From NCBI GenBank assembly GCA_038322575.1, contig JBBQGB010000004.1:23505-87504 (forward strand): 64,000 bases of DNA, written 5' to 3'. The notes under the pieces were generated by a model. It was not told the DNA's origin and did not search any database. It worked only from the letters and a program-made list of their open reading frames with translations. The DNA is from JACMOY01 sp038322575. GTDB taxonomy: Bacteria > Actinomycetota > Actinomycetes > Actinomycetales > Angustibacteraceae. The position numbers were made by a program, and so were the translations under genes. Of the stretch, positions 35,120 through 43,540 are shown piece by piece. The number at the start of each line of letters is the position of its first letter. Within the stretch, counting starts at the first letter, position 1.

Positions 35120-35628
35120 GGCGCCCCAGCGCGGCCCTGACCGCGGTCGTCGGGTCGGCGGCACTGGCCCTGTCATGGCGGGCGGGGTCGGCGGGGGCGG
35201 CCACCGACACGGCCCTACCGGCCGGGGTGCAGATCGTGGCGCCGGTCCAGGACGCGGCGCCGGGTGGCGGGCCGACGACCGCCACGACGGGGACGTCCCC
35301 GACCTCGACCGGCCGCACCACCGCAGCCAGGGTCAAGGCCCGACCCGTGACCACCCGCCGCATCCGCGGCGCGCTGGTCAGCACACCGTACGGCGACGTC
35401 CAGGTGCGGGCCACCGTGCGCGGGACGCGGCTGCTGGACGTCGTCGCCGTCCACCTGACCGATGCCAACGGCACGTCACGCAGCATCAGCGCCGCCGCCG
35501 CCCCGGTGCTGCGGCGCGAGGCGCTGACGGCCGGGTCGGCCCGGATCGACACGGTCAGCGGCGCGACGTACACGAGTGCGGGGTACCGCGCCTCGCTGCA
35601 GGCCGCCCTGGACGCCGCGGCCCGATGA
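35116..35628 (+). CDS. Exported FMN-binding domain protein
   Basis: A 170-residue exported protein with a signal peptide over about 1-28 (LTAVVGSAALALSW, cleavage near AGAATD), a Thr/Pro-rich linker, and an FMN_bind domain (about 80-170). VSGATYTSAGY near the C-terminus is the motif whose Thr is covalently flavinylated by ApbE-type transferases in NqrC/RnfG relatives. No apbE gene is in the window. GTG 35116 overlaps the reductase stop by four bases. Together they look like an extracytosolic electron-transfer pair; the final acceptor is unknown. Confidence 0.87.
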   Translation: MRRPSAALTAVVGSAALALSWRAGSAGAATDTALPAGVQIVAPVQDAAPGGGPTTATTGTSPTSTGRTTAARVKARPVTTRRIRGALVSTPYGDVQVRATVRGTRLLDVVAVHLTDANGTSRSISAAAAPVLRREALTAGSARIDTVSGATYTSAGYRASLQAALDAAAR

Positions 35629-35641
35629 GCGTCCGGGCACG

Positions 35642-35675
35642 ATGAAGGGGACGGCCCCCAGTGGCCGTCCCCTTC
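35642..35675. terminator. Bidirectional hairpin between convergent genes
   Basis: TGAAGGGGACGGCC (35642-35655) pairs perfectly with GGCCGTCCCCTTCA (35662-35675) across CCCAGT. It lies 14 bp after the FMN-binding gene and 28 bp before the peroxidase stop. Confidence 0.8.
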
Positions 35676-35702
35676 ACCGTTCAATCGGTTACCGCTGACC
35701 GG

Positions 35703-38700
35703 CTACAGCGCCGGGGTTGGCGCGGATCGCGCCGAGAGCGGTCCGACCCCGACCGCGTTCACCGCGGCGACGTCGAACGTGTACGGCCCGGCACCGGTGA
35801 GGAACGTCATCGTCCGCGTAGCGGTCGCTGCCGTGCCACCCACCAGACGCTGCACGATGGTTCCGGCCGCGTCGTACGCCGTGACCTGGTAGCCCGTGAT
35901 GTTCGAGCCACCGTTGTTGGCCGCCGCTACCGGCGTCCAGTTCACGACCACCGTCCTGGCGCCGCCTGCCGGGCCCGAGGTGACCGCACCCAGAACAGGT
36001 GCAACCGTCGGGGCACTAGCAGGTGTGACGTTGTTCGACGCCGTGGACAACGCCCCGGTGCCCTGGGCGTTGACCGCCTGGACCCGGAAGTTGTACGCCG
36101 TCCCGTTGGTCAGCCCGGTCACCGTCGCGGTGGTGCCCGTGACCGTGACGACGACGCCTGTGGTGACGACCGTCGTACCCGTTCTCACCTGGACCGTGTA
36201 GCCCGTGATGGGCGAGCCGCCGGTGAGCGCCGGAGCCGTCCACGACAGACCGGCCGTGGTGTCACCACGGGTGGCGACCACCGCCGTGGGCGCCCCTGGC
36301 AGTGCCAGTGGCGTGATCGCGGCCGTCGGTGCCGACAGGGCGCCGGGACCGAACTGGTTCACGGCCTGCACCTGGAAGGTGTAGCTGCCGCCGGCCACCA
36401 GGTTGGTGATCGTGCCACTGGTCGCGGTCCGGGCGAAGGCTGTCGTCCGCACCACTGCTCCGTTCAGGCTGGTGACCACGTTGAAGCTGGTGGTCGGGGA
36501 GCCAACGACTGCCGGCGGAGCCGTCCACGAGACGACAGCCGACCCAGCGGTGCTGGTGGTGCTCGGTGTCGTCGTGGCGGTGACGTTGGTCGGAGCGGCC
36601 GGGGTCGCGATGACCAGCGTCGTGTCGAGGAACTTCAGGGCCTCGACGTTGGTGAGGGTGTCGATGCCGTCAGAGATCTTCTGACCCACGGCGTTGGCGC
36701 CGGTCTGGTTGACCGTGACCACCCGTGAAGCACCCGTGCCGGTCACCGTGATGGTGTAGCTCGAGCGGTTGGCCTGGAAGACGGCCGTGTCGCAGTTGAC
36801 GGGTGCAGCCGCACCGCAGTCGGCCGGGGCCGTCACGGTGTTGGTGATCTCGCGGACTCCGACCAGGTTGCCCGGGTCGACGAGGCCTGCGAAGACCGCC
36901 TGCTGAAGCGTCATGTTGGCAGTACCGGGGCCGAAGTTGCCGCTGGTGGCCTTGTTCTCCATCAGGTCGGTACGTCCGGTCTCGGTGGCCGGGTTGGCCG
37001 GGTTGGTGCGGACGCTGATCGCGACGTTGAGCGACTTGTCGCCGTCGATGATCTCGTTGCCGCCGCGACCCATGATCGAGTCGCTGCCGGGGCCGCCGAT
37101 GAGGATGTCGCCCTCACCCCAGACCGGACCGTTGAGCGGGCAGTAGCCCGTCGCCGAGAGGGCAGCCACCGCTGCCGCCGTTCCGGGGAACGACGCCACC
37201 GGCGGGAGCAGTGCGCTCAGGCCAGAGACCCGGTCCAGGCCGGCCTGGTCGATCGCGTTGCACCCGGTGAAGCCGCCGCCGCTGATGAGCCGCGGCACCG
37301 CGAGCACACCGTCATTGCCCTTGATGACGTCATTGAAGGCGCCACCGGAGTCAGCCTCGGTCTCCTGCCAGCGGTCCCGGTTGACGATCACCTGGATGGG
37401 CAGACCGCCCAGGTTGGCGTTGATCATCATGTCGTCGTCGGCCGGCACGGTGTTGTACTGGTGGATCGCCCAGTCCCACCCACCCGCACCGGCGTTGCGG
37501 TCGACAGCGGCGTTCTGGGCCATGACGTCGTCGCCACCCTCGGCGTCGTAGTCGTTCTCACCGATCTGGCCGACCATGATGTCGTTGCCCGGGTTGGGCT
37601 CGGCCGGGTCGTCGAAGAACGGCGCACCGTGGTCGCCCTGGAGCAGGTCCTGCCCCGTGCCACCCTGGATCCAGTCGTCGCCGCCGTCACCGAAGACGGC
37701 GTCGGCACCCAGACCGGCGATGACGAAGTCGTTGCCAGGGCCGGCGAACAGCTCGTTGTCGTTGGCTCCACCGTTCATGAAGTCCTGACCGTCACCACCC
37801 ATCGCGATGTCGTTGCCCAGACCGGCGTCGATGGCGTCGTTGCCGGCACCGCCCTTGTGGATGTCATCGCCAGCCGAGTCGGTGATGATGTCGTTGCCGT
37901 CACCACCGAGCGCGATGTCTGCGCCGTTGTTGCCCTCGATGACGTCGTTGCCGGCACCACCCCAGAAGGTGTCGTTGTCGTTGCCGCCGAAGATGCGGTC
38001 AGCAGCGGGCGTTCCGTTGTAGACGGACTGGCCGTTGATGCCCGACGGGTCGACGGTGTTGAACTGGCGGTACTGGATGGTGCCGTTGGGCTGACGCAGC
38101 AGCAACAGGTTCTCGTTGCAGTCCGTCGTGGTGGCATCGTCGTTGACCGACCCAGCGCCGGTGATGGCGCTACCCGCTGCCGCGGGCGACGTCAGGTTGC
38201 CGAGCTGGAACTTGCAGTCAGCCGTGGCGAAGGCGTCGGCCTTGAGCGAGTTCGTGTTGTCCGTGTTGCGCTGGATCATCTCCGAGAACGAGTTGCTCTC
38301 GAGCTGGGTGCGCAGGTTCATGCCTGGGGTGCGCGCCAGGTAGTAGAGGCGGTCCCCGTCCTGCAGGTTCTCGAGCTGGTTCTGGAACACGTAGTTGAAC
38401 GTGCTGCCCAGCAGTCCACCGCCCAGGTTGGTGAGCTCGGCGAGGCCACCGACCCACAGGTCGACGTCGTCGACGCCGGTGGTCGTGACCCCGTTGGCGT
38501 CACTGGCATACGCACCAGTGCTGAACATGAAGTCAGCGGCGTCCGCGGGCGGCACGTCGGTCGCGGTGGGGTTGACGATGGCCCGCGCTGCGTTGCGCTT
38601 GCCGACCAGCGTCGTCTCGTTGGTGATCGACTGGTGGTGGCCGTAGGCCGCGACGAAGTTGATCAGCGACTCGGGGTGCTTGAGGTGCTGCCCGAAGTCA

Positions 38701-40982
38701 CTCCAGCTGGTGTACGGCGCCAGCTGCCCGTCGTTCGTCTGGTTGAAGATCTGACGACGGACGTCGTTCAGCGGGGGGACCCCCGCCTCACGGGCCCGCG
38801 CCATGTTCAGTGTCGGAAGGTCGAGCGGCAGCCCGAGCAGGTTGTTGCGCAGGGTCTCGGTCACGAACTCGTCGAGCTCGTTGCCGACCTGGTCGGACGA
38901 ACCCATGACGACGCTGCCCGCCGCCGCCCGCGCTCCCAGTACGCCCGCCGTGCCACCGTTGAAGAACTCGGGTGGATTGAGGAACGCGGTCAGGAGCGAG
39001 ACGTCGTTGGGCGTCTTCTTGCCGCTCGCATCGATGTTGATCCGGGCGACCTGGTCGTCGAGCATCGAGTGACCGAAGCGGTAGACCGCGTGGGCGAACT
39101 CGGCCTTGACCGCCGGGTCGATGTCGGGCGAGTACACGTGGAACGGCCGGACCAGCGGCTGCATCTTGCGAGCGAACTCCTCGAAGACCAGGTGCTGGTA
39201 CTCCATCTCGGTGACGAAGCGGGCCGCCTGGAACAGCCGCTCACCGAAGTTGTAGCCGGACCCAGTGGTGGTGTCCTGCCACTTCGCCAGCTCGGCCACA
39301 CCGAACGCCGACGTGTCAGCCGTGAGCGTGGCCTTGATCTCGGCCACCAGCCGGTCGTGCTCGGAGTGGAAGATCTGGTGGATCGTCGACAGCGCGATGT
39401 TCTCGTTGCAGCGACCGTCACCGCAGGCGAAGTGCGCGTTGAGCATCTCGTCGTCGTAGGTGCCCGGCGTCTGACCGGCGAAGTCGGCCGACGGGGTGTT
39501 GTCGGCGTCCGGAGCCGGCGGGACCGGTGGGGTCGCCGGGTTGTGGTCGGTGTCCTGCGGGCTGGGGTCGGCGTTGTGCGCGATGTCCGTCAGGAACGGC
39601 GTGTCGAAGTGCAGCACGTCGGCCGGCACCGGAACGGGGCTGGCGGTGTTGCCCTCGACCAGACCCGATGCCGTGACGTACTGCGGCAGTCCGCGGGCCG
39701 GGCCCGGGATGAACTTGCCGTAGGGGTCAGCGGCGATCATCGGGATGTTGGTGACGTCGGCGTCGACCAGCTGGAGACCCAGCAAGGTCGCTGCCTGCAG
39801 CTTCACCGCTGCCCAGGTGCCGATGCCCTCCGTACCGTCCGGCGAGTTGAAGTAGGTCTGCCCAGCCGGCAGGCCACCCAGCAGGCGTCCGGTCGAGACC
39901 GGCTTGCCAGCGGTGTTGTTCGCGTACTCGCGGAGGAAGACCTGGTGCGAGGCGTGCGACGTGTACGTCTGGCTCTGGTCGACCCAGGGGGTGTCGGTGT
40001 TGTTGGCGTTCTGGACGTCGTCCGCGCTCTCGTCGACCGCAGTGGCCGGGTTGTCACCGAGGATCCCGTCGGGACCGGGCTGGTTCTGCGCCCGGGTGAG
40101 GACCATGAACCGCTGCGAGGCCGGCAGGTCGTCCGCGTTGCCGAGGACGTGGTCCGGCCCGGCGATCAGTGGGTCGTCGGCCTTGAGCGGCACGAAGACG
40201 GCGCCACCGCTCTTGACGGTCTGGTCGACCCCGTGGTCGAAGAACTGACCGAAGAACGTGAACATGCTGTTGTACGGCGGCGACAGACCGACGTCCGTGG
40301 TCACGTTCGGGATGAACAGCGTCTGGTGCGTCGGCGTGCAACCCAACGGAACCCCGTCCACCGGCGGGGTCGCGGTGAGGTCAGGGTCGGTCGTGCACGG
40401 AACCGCGGTCGCAGCCGGGTCCTGGGTGCGCACAGGGTGCGCGGCAGCAGCGAGAGCCGCCGGGTTGGTCGACGTCTGGTCGACGATCAGGTTGCTGATC
40501 ACCCGCGGTTGCGAATCGACCACGGAGCCCTTCTTCTGCTTGTAGCTCGTCGGGCCGGGGGCGCCGACCGGGAAGCTCGGGGTGATCGGCTCCGCGTCCT
40601 TGAAGATCGGCGTTGTCAGGCGGGGGAACGGCACGTCGGCCGCGGCGAACTTCTCGTTGCCCGGCTTGAGGTTGTTGCAGGTGCCGTCGACGGTGCGCAG
40701 GCCGTAGGACGTGAGGATGTTGGGTACCTGCTCAGCGTCCGGGATGGTGTCCCCGGGCTGGTTCACCAGCGTGCCGCACGGGTTGGTGTCCGTGCGAGTC
40801 ATGGTGTGGCGCTCGGCGATCTTGATCTGCTTGAGGATGTACGAGAGGTCACCGGTCGTGACCGTGAAGCCGGCGCCCGCGGGCGTCGGCGTCACCGCGG
40901 CCGCGGGGGCCGTGACATGCAGGAAGCCGGCCGTGACGAGCAGGCCGACTCCGGCGCCGAGGCGCCGTCCCACCCTACGCAC
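35703..40982 (-). CDS. Secreted animal-type haem peroxidase with RTX and fibronectin III repeats
   Basis: A 1759-residue exported protein. After a signal peptide (1 to about 29, ending APAAAV) comes an animal-type haem peroxidase domain (about 210-960). Its catalytic set is recognisable: distal Gln/His in FGQFFDHGVDQT (about 245), catalytic Arg in FHSEHDRLVAEI (about 542) and proximal His in YRFGHSMLDD (about 637). Residues about 1000-1120 carry RTX calcium-binding nonapeptides (GGAGNDVIEG, GGDGNDIIT, GGAGNDAID). A large Asp/Asn-rich segment follows, then three fibronectin III domains (about 1457-1759). Haem peroxidases with RTX repeats include the Mn(II)-oxidising MopA of alphaproteobacteria; activity here is unproven. 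GTG 40982 lies inside a hairpin; GTG 40973 is an alternative start. A type I signal peptidase is upstream on the same strand. Confidence 0.9.
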   Translation of the reverse strand: MRRVGRRLGAGVGLLVTAGFLHVTAPAAAVTPTPAGAGFTVTTGDLSYILKQIKIAERHTMTRTDTNPCGTLVNQPGDTIPDAEQVPNILTSYGLRTVDGTCNNLKPGNEKFAAADVPFPRLTTPIFKDAEPITPSFPVGAPGPTSYKQKKGSVVDSQPRVISNLIVDQTSTNPAALAAAAHPVRTQDPAATAVPCTTDPDLTATPPVDGVPLGCTPTHQTLFIPNVTTDVGLSPPYNSMFTFFGQFFDHGVDQTVKSGGAVFVPLKADDPLIAGPDHVLGNADDLPASQRFMVLTRAQNQPGPDGILGDNPATAVDESADDVQNANNTDTPWVDQSQTYTSHASHQVFLREYANNTAGKPVSTGRLLGGLPAGQTYFNSPDGTEGIGTWAAVKLQAATLLGLQLVDADVTNIPMIAADPYGKFIPGPARGLPQYVTASGLVEGNTASPVPVPADVLHFDTPFLTDIAHNADPSPQDTDHNPATPPVPPAPDADNTPSADFAGQTPGTYDDEMLNAHFACGDGRCNENIALSTIHQIFHSEHDRLVAEIKATLTADTSAFGVAELAKWQDTTTGSGYNFGERLFQAARFVTEMEYQHLVFEEFARKMQPLVRPFHVYSPDIDPAVKAEFAHAVYRFGHSMLDDQVARINIDASGKKTPNDVSLLTAFLNPPEFFNGGTAGVLGARAAAGSVVMGSSDQVGNELDEFVTETLRNNLLGLPLDLPTLNMARAREAGVPPLNDVRRQIFNQTNDGQLAPYTSWSDFGQHLKHPESLINFVAAYGHHQSITNETTLVGKRNAARAIVNPTATDVPPADAADFMFSTGAYASDANGVTTTGVDDVDLWVGGLAELTNLGGGLLGSTFNYVFQNQLENLQDGDRLYYLARTPGMNLRTQLESNSFSEMIQRNTDNTNSLKADAFATADCKFQLGNLTSPAAAGSAITGAGSVNDDATTTDCNENLLLLRQPNGTIQYRQFNTVDPSGINGQSVYNGTPAADRIFGGNDNDTFWGGAGNDVIEGNNGADIALGGDGNDIITDSAGDDIHKGGAGNDAIDAGLGNDIAMGGDGQDFMNGGANDNELFAGPGNDFVIAGLGADAVFGDGGDDWIQGGTGQDLLQGDHGAPFFDDPAEPNPGNDIMVGQIGENDYDAEGGDDVMAQNAAVDRNAGAGGWDWAIHQYNTVPADDDMMINANLGGLPIQVIVNRDRWQETEADSGGAFNDVIKGNDGVLAVPRLISGGGFTGCNAIDQAGLDRVSGLSALLPPVASFPGTAAAVAALSATGYCPLNGPVWGEGDILIGGPGSDSIMGRGGNEIIDGDKSLNVAISVRTNPANPATETGRTDLMENKATSGNFGPGTANMTLQQAVFAGLVDPGNLVGVREITNTVTAPADCGAAAPVNCDTAVFQANRSSYTITVTGTGASRVVTVNQTGANAVGQKISDGIDTLTNVEALKFLDTTLVIATPAAPTNVTATTTPSTTSTAGSAVVSWTAPPAVVGSPTTSFNVVTSLNGAVVRTTAFARTATSGTITNLVAGGSYTFQVQAVNQFGPGALSAPTAAITPLALPGAPTAVVATRGDTTAGLSWTAPALTGGSPITGYTVQVRTGTTVVTTGVVVTVTGTTATVTGLTNGTAYNFRVQAVNAQGTGALSTASNNVTPASAPTVAPVLGAVTSGPAGGARTVVVNWTPVAAANNGGSNITGYQVTAYDAAGTIVQRLVGGTAATATRTMTFLTGAGPYTFDVAAVNAVGVGPLSARSAPTPAL

Positions 40983-40998
40983 GGGGACTCACCCCGTG
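40980..40998 (-). promoter_or_regulatory. Hairpin enclosing the peroxidase start codon
   Basis: On the minus strand CACGGGG (40998-40992) pairs with CCCCGTG (40986-40980) across a five-base loop. The last three bases of the right arm are the presumed GTG start. If that start is used, the hairpin would hide it from ribosomes. The pairing is seen directly; the regulatory role is inferred. Confidence 0.45.
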
Positions 40999-41096
40999 AG
41001 CGCGGGAATTGCTCCCCGCTTGGCAAGCTGTGGTTCTCATCACGACTGCTCCCTCGAACACGAGCCTCCCCGTGCCGCGACGCGAACGTCACGGCA

Positions 41097-41115
41097 GCAC
41101 GTGCGGCGCACGTGC
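41097..41115. promoter_or_regulatory. Perfect palindrome in the peroxidase leader
   Basis: GCACGTGC-GGC-GCACGTGC lies 115-133 bp upstream of the peroxidase start and 67 bp after the signal-peptidase stop. Its symmetry and position suit an operator. It is not repeated elsewhere in the window as far as I can see. Confidence 0.4.
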
Positions 41116-41181
41116 CTGGTGCACAAGAGTCGGGACGGCTGCAAACTTCTCGTGAACACCGGCCGAGCCGGCTCAGCAGCG

Positions 41182-41682
41182 CTACCAGGACAGGAGGACG
41201 CGGCCGACCACGAGGTCGTCGCCCACGGGGCCGTAGACCCGGGAGTCGATCGAGTGGGCCCGGTTGTCACCCAGCACGAACACCGTCCGAGCGGGCACCA
41301 CCACCGTGCCGAAGTAGGACGTCGCGGTCGAACGCCGCGCATATGGCTCGGCGACAGGTCGTTCATCGATCTCCAGGACCGAGTCGAGGACGCGCACCCG
41401 GTCACCGGGCAGACCCACGACCCGCTTCACCGCCAGCATCCCGTCGGGGTCGCGGAACACCACGAGGTCGCCGCGGCGGATGTCGTGCTCGACGTCCGCC
41501 CGCCGCCCGACCAGGACGACGTCACCGTCGTGCAGCCCGGGCTCCATGCTGACGCCATCCACCCGCAGCGGTTCGACGAGGACACCGCGGACGAGCGCGA
41601 GCAGCAGCCCGGCGACGACCAGCCCGGCGACGCCGCGGGCGCGACGCAGCCCGCCGCGGCGGCGCACCGGGGTCGCGGTCAC
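41182..41682 (-). CDS. lepB: Type I signal peptidase
   Basis: A 166-residue membrane-bound Ser/Lys protease of the S26 family. One N-terminal transmembrane helix (GVAGLVVAGLLLALVRG) precedes the catalytic Ser in DGVSMEPGLHDGD and the general-base Lys in MLAVKRVVGLPGD, with VFVLGDNRAHSIDSR near the C-terminus. It removes signal peptides from exported proteins. GTG 41682 is preferred over GTG 41712 because the earlier codon overlaps an inverted repeat in the divergent promoter region. Placed between the secreted peroxidase and the multicopper oxidase, it may be a dedicated peptidase for local exported proteins. Confidence 0.88.
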   Translation of the reverse strand: MTATPVRRRGGLRRARGVAGLVVAGLLLALVRGVLVEPLRVDGVSMEPGLHDGDVVLVGRRADVEHDIRRGDLVVFRDPDGMLAVKRVVGLPGDRVRVLDSVLEIDERPVAEPYARRSTATSYFGTVVVPARTVFVLGDNRAHSIDSRVYGPVGDDLVVGRVLLSW

Positions 41683-41706
41683 CGGCCCAGGGCACCCCCG
41701 CAGCGT

Positions 41707-41778
41707 CAACACAACGTCAACTGCGGGCGCTGACGCGGGACCGACACCGTCGGCCGCCGTCGTTTGACGGTCGTGTTG
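41707..41778. promoter_or_regulatory. Inverted-repeat pair in the signal-peptidase / multicopper-oxidase divergent promoter
   Basis: CAACACAACGTCAA (41707-41720) is, apart from a one-base gap and one change, the reverse complement of TTGACGGTCGTGTTG (41764-41778). The sites flank the 128-bp divergent gap. They could bind a shared regulator of both genes. This is inferred from symmetry only. Confidence 0.4.
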
Positions 41779-41840
41779 CGCGCCGCCCCGACCGTTGCCG
41801 GCAAGAGCGACACCACGACATCATCACGGGGAGACAGCTG

Positions 41841-43538
41841 ATGGACCAGGAACAGCAGACGGGGCAGTCACGCGGACCGGGTCGACGCGACGTGCTCAAG
41901 CTCGGCGCCGTGGGCGCCGTCGGGGTGGCCGGCGTCGCGATCCCGCTGGGCCAGGGCGCACAGGCCAAGGCCGCCAGCACGCTCGCCCCCAGCAGCATGC
42001 CGGTGCCCTACACGGCCGCCTTCCAGCGGCCGCCGGTGCTGCGGCCGTACGGCGAGGAGTACGACACGCAGGGCAAGATCCTCCTGTACAGCATCACCGC
42101 CCAGGAGGCCACCGCCGAGCTCATCCCCGGCTTCACGTCGAGGATCTGGGCCTACAACGGGATCTTCCCCGGCCCCACCATCAGCATCGACCAGGGCACC
42201 CGCGCCAAGGTGCGCGTGCGCAACGAGCTGCCGGCGACCCATCCGATGTTCGGGCACGCCTTCGAGACCTCGACCCACCTGCACGGGTCGGCGTCGCTGC
42301 CGCAGTTCGACGGGTACGCCAACGACATCACCCGGCCCGGTGAGGTCAAGGTCTACGAGTACCCGGACTTCCAGTCCGCCCGGACGCTCTGGTACCACGA
42401 CCACGCCGTGCACCACACGGCCAAGAACGTCTACACCGGGCTCGCAGCCACCTACCAGCTGCACGACTCCTACGAGCGCAGCCAGCTGCCGCAGGACGAG
42501 TTCGACGTGCCGCTCGTCATCTCGGACGCGATGTTCAACGCCGACGGGACGCTCGCGTTCAACGACGACAACAGCTCGGGCCTGTGGGGCGACGTCATCT
42601 TCGTCAACGGCGTCGCCTGGCCGCAGATGACCGTCAAGCGGCGGGTCTACCGCTTCCGCGTGCTCGATGCGTCGATCTCGAGGTCGTACAAGCTGCGGCT
42701 CAGCAACGGCGCCCGGATGACCGTCGTGGCCACCGATGCAGGCATGCTGCCCGTGCCGCAGCCGGTCACCAGCTTCCGGCAGGGCACGGCTGAACGCTAC
42801 GAGGTGCTCATCGACTTCACGAACTATCCCGCCGGGACGAAGATCGACCTGCTGAACTCGAGCAACGCGAACAACGTCGACTACCTCAACACCAACAAGG
42901 TGATGCGGTTCGTGGTCAGCGACGAGCCATTCGACGGGACGAACAACCTCGTCCCCACCCGGCTGGACGTCTCACCGCAGACCGCCGACACGATGGGCCT
43001 TACCACGGCCATGTCGAAGGCGACGACGGCCCTGACCGTCGAGCACAACGACACGACGAACGTCTGGAACATCAGCGGCAAGACCTGGGACGACGTGGTC
43101 GCCAGCGGGTTCAAGCTGACCGTCGCCAACCCGCAGATCAACGACGTGCAGGTGTGGACGATCGAGAACAAGTCGGGCGGCTGGTTCCACCCGGTCCACA
43201 TCCACCTCGTCGACTTCAAGGTGATCGCGCGCAACACCAACGGCGGCAAACCCTTCGCCTGGGAGAGGGGACCCAAGGACGTCGTCTACGTCGGTGAGAG
43301 CGAGAAGGTGACGCTGCTGATGCGGTTCGCCGTCAAGCCCGGCAGCACCGGCGGTCGCTACATGGTGCACTGCCACAACCTGGCGCACGAGGACCACGAC
43401 ATGATGGTGCAGTTCAGGGTCGGTACCAACGACCCGGCGAACGACCCCAACGACCCGATCGCGGCAGCCCGCCCGTACTGGGACACCCTGCCGCCGGACT
43501 ACGTGCAGTACGAAGCCAGCTACCCGCTGGGGACGTAG
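41841..43538 (+). CDS. Tat-exported multicopper oxidase (CotA / bilirubin-oxidase-like)
   Basis: A 565-residue exported oxidase with a Tat signal GRRDVLKLGAVG (about 14-25). Three cupredoxin domains are indicated by all four copper motifs: STHLHGS (about 146), LWYHDHAVHHT (about 184), HPVHIHLVDF (about 450) and MVHCHNLAHEDHDMM (about 510), the last containing the Cys/His T1 ligands and an axial Met. Oxygen is reduced to water while an organic or metal substrate is oxidised. CotA and several bacterial relatives can oxidise Mn(II). GGGGAG lies eight bases before the ATG. The next gene, a CopD-like protein, begins 2 bp after its stop. Confidence 0.92.
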   Translation: MDQEQQTGQSRGPGRRDVLKLGAVGAVGVAGVAIPLGQGAQAKAASTLAPSSMPVPYTAAFQRPPVLRPYGEEYDTQGKILLYSITAQEATAELIPGFTSRIWAYNGIFPGPTISIDQGTRAKVRVRNELPATHPMFGHAFETSTHLHGSASLPQFDGYANDITRPGEVKVYEYPDFQSARTLWYHDHAVHHTAKNVYTGLAATYQLHDSYERSQLPQDEFDVPLVISDAMFNADGTLAFNDDNSSGLWGDVIFVNGVAWPQMTVKRRVYRFRVLDASISRSYKLRLSNGARMTVVATDAGMLPVPQPVTSFRQGTAERYEVLIDFTNYPAGTKIDLLNSSNANNVDYLNTNKVMRFVVSDEPFDGTNNLVPTRLDVSPQTADTMGLTTAMSKATTALTVEHNDTTNVWNISGKTWDDVVASGFKLTVANPQINDVQVWTIENKSGGWFHPVHIHLVDFKVIARNTNGGKPFAWERGPKDVVYVGESEKVTLLMRFAVKPGSTGGRYMVHCHNLAHEDHDMMVQFRVGTNDPANDPNDPIAAARPYWDTLPPDYVQYEASYPLGT

Positions 43539-43540
43539 CC

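Noticed and set aside
37461..41552. A 4.1-kb open frame on the plus strand opposite the peroxidase gene
   Set aside because: The frame is an antisense shadow. Its translation is Val/Asp/Gly-rich without any domain, while the minus strand encodes a clear peroxidase with signal peptide, RTX and FN3 motifs.
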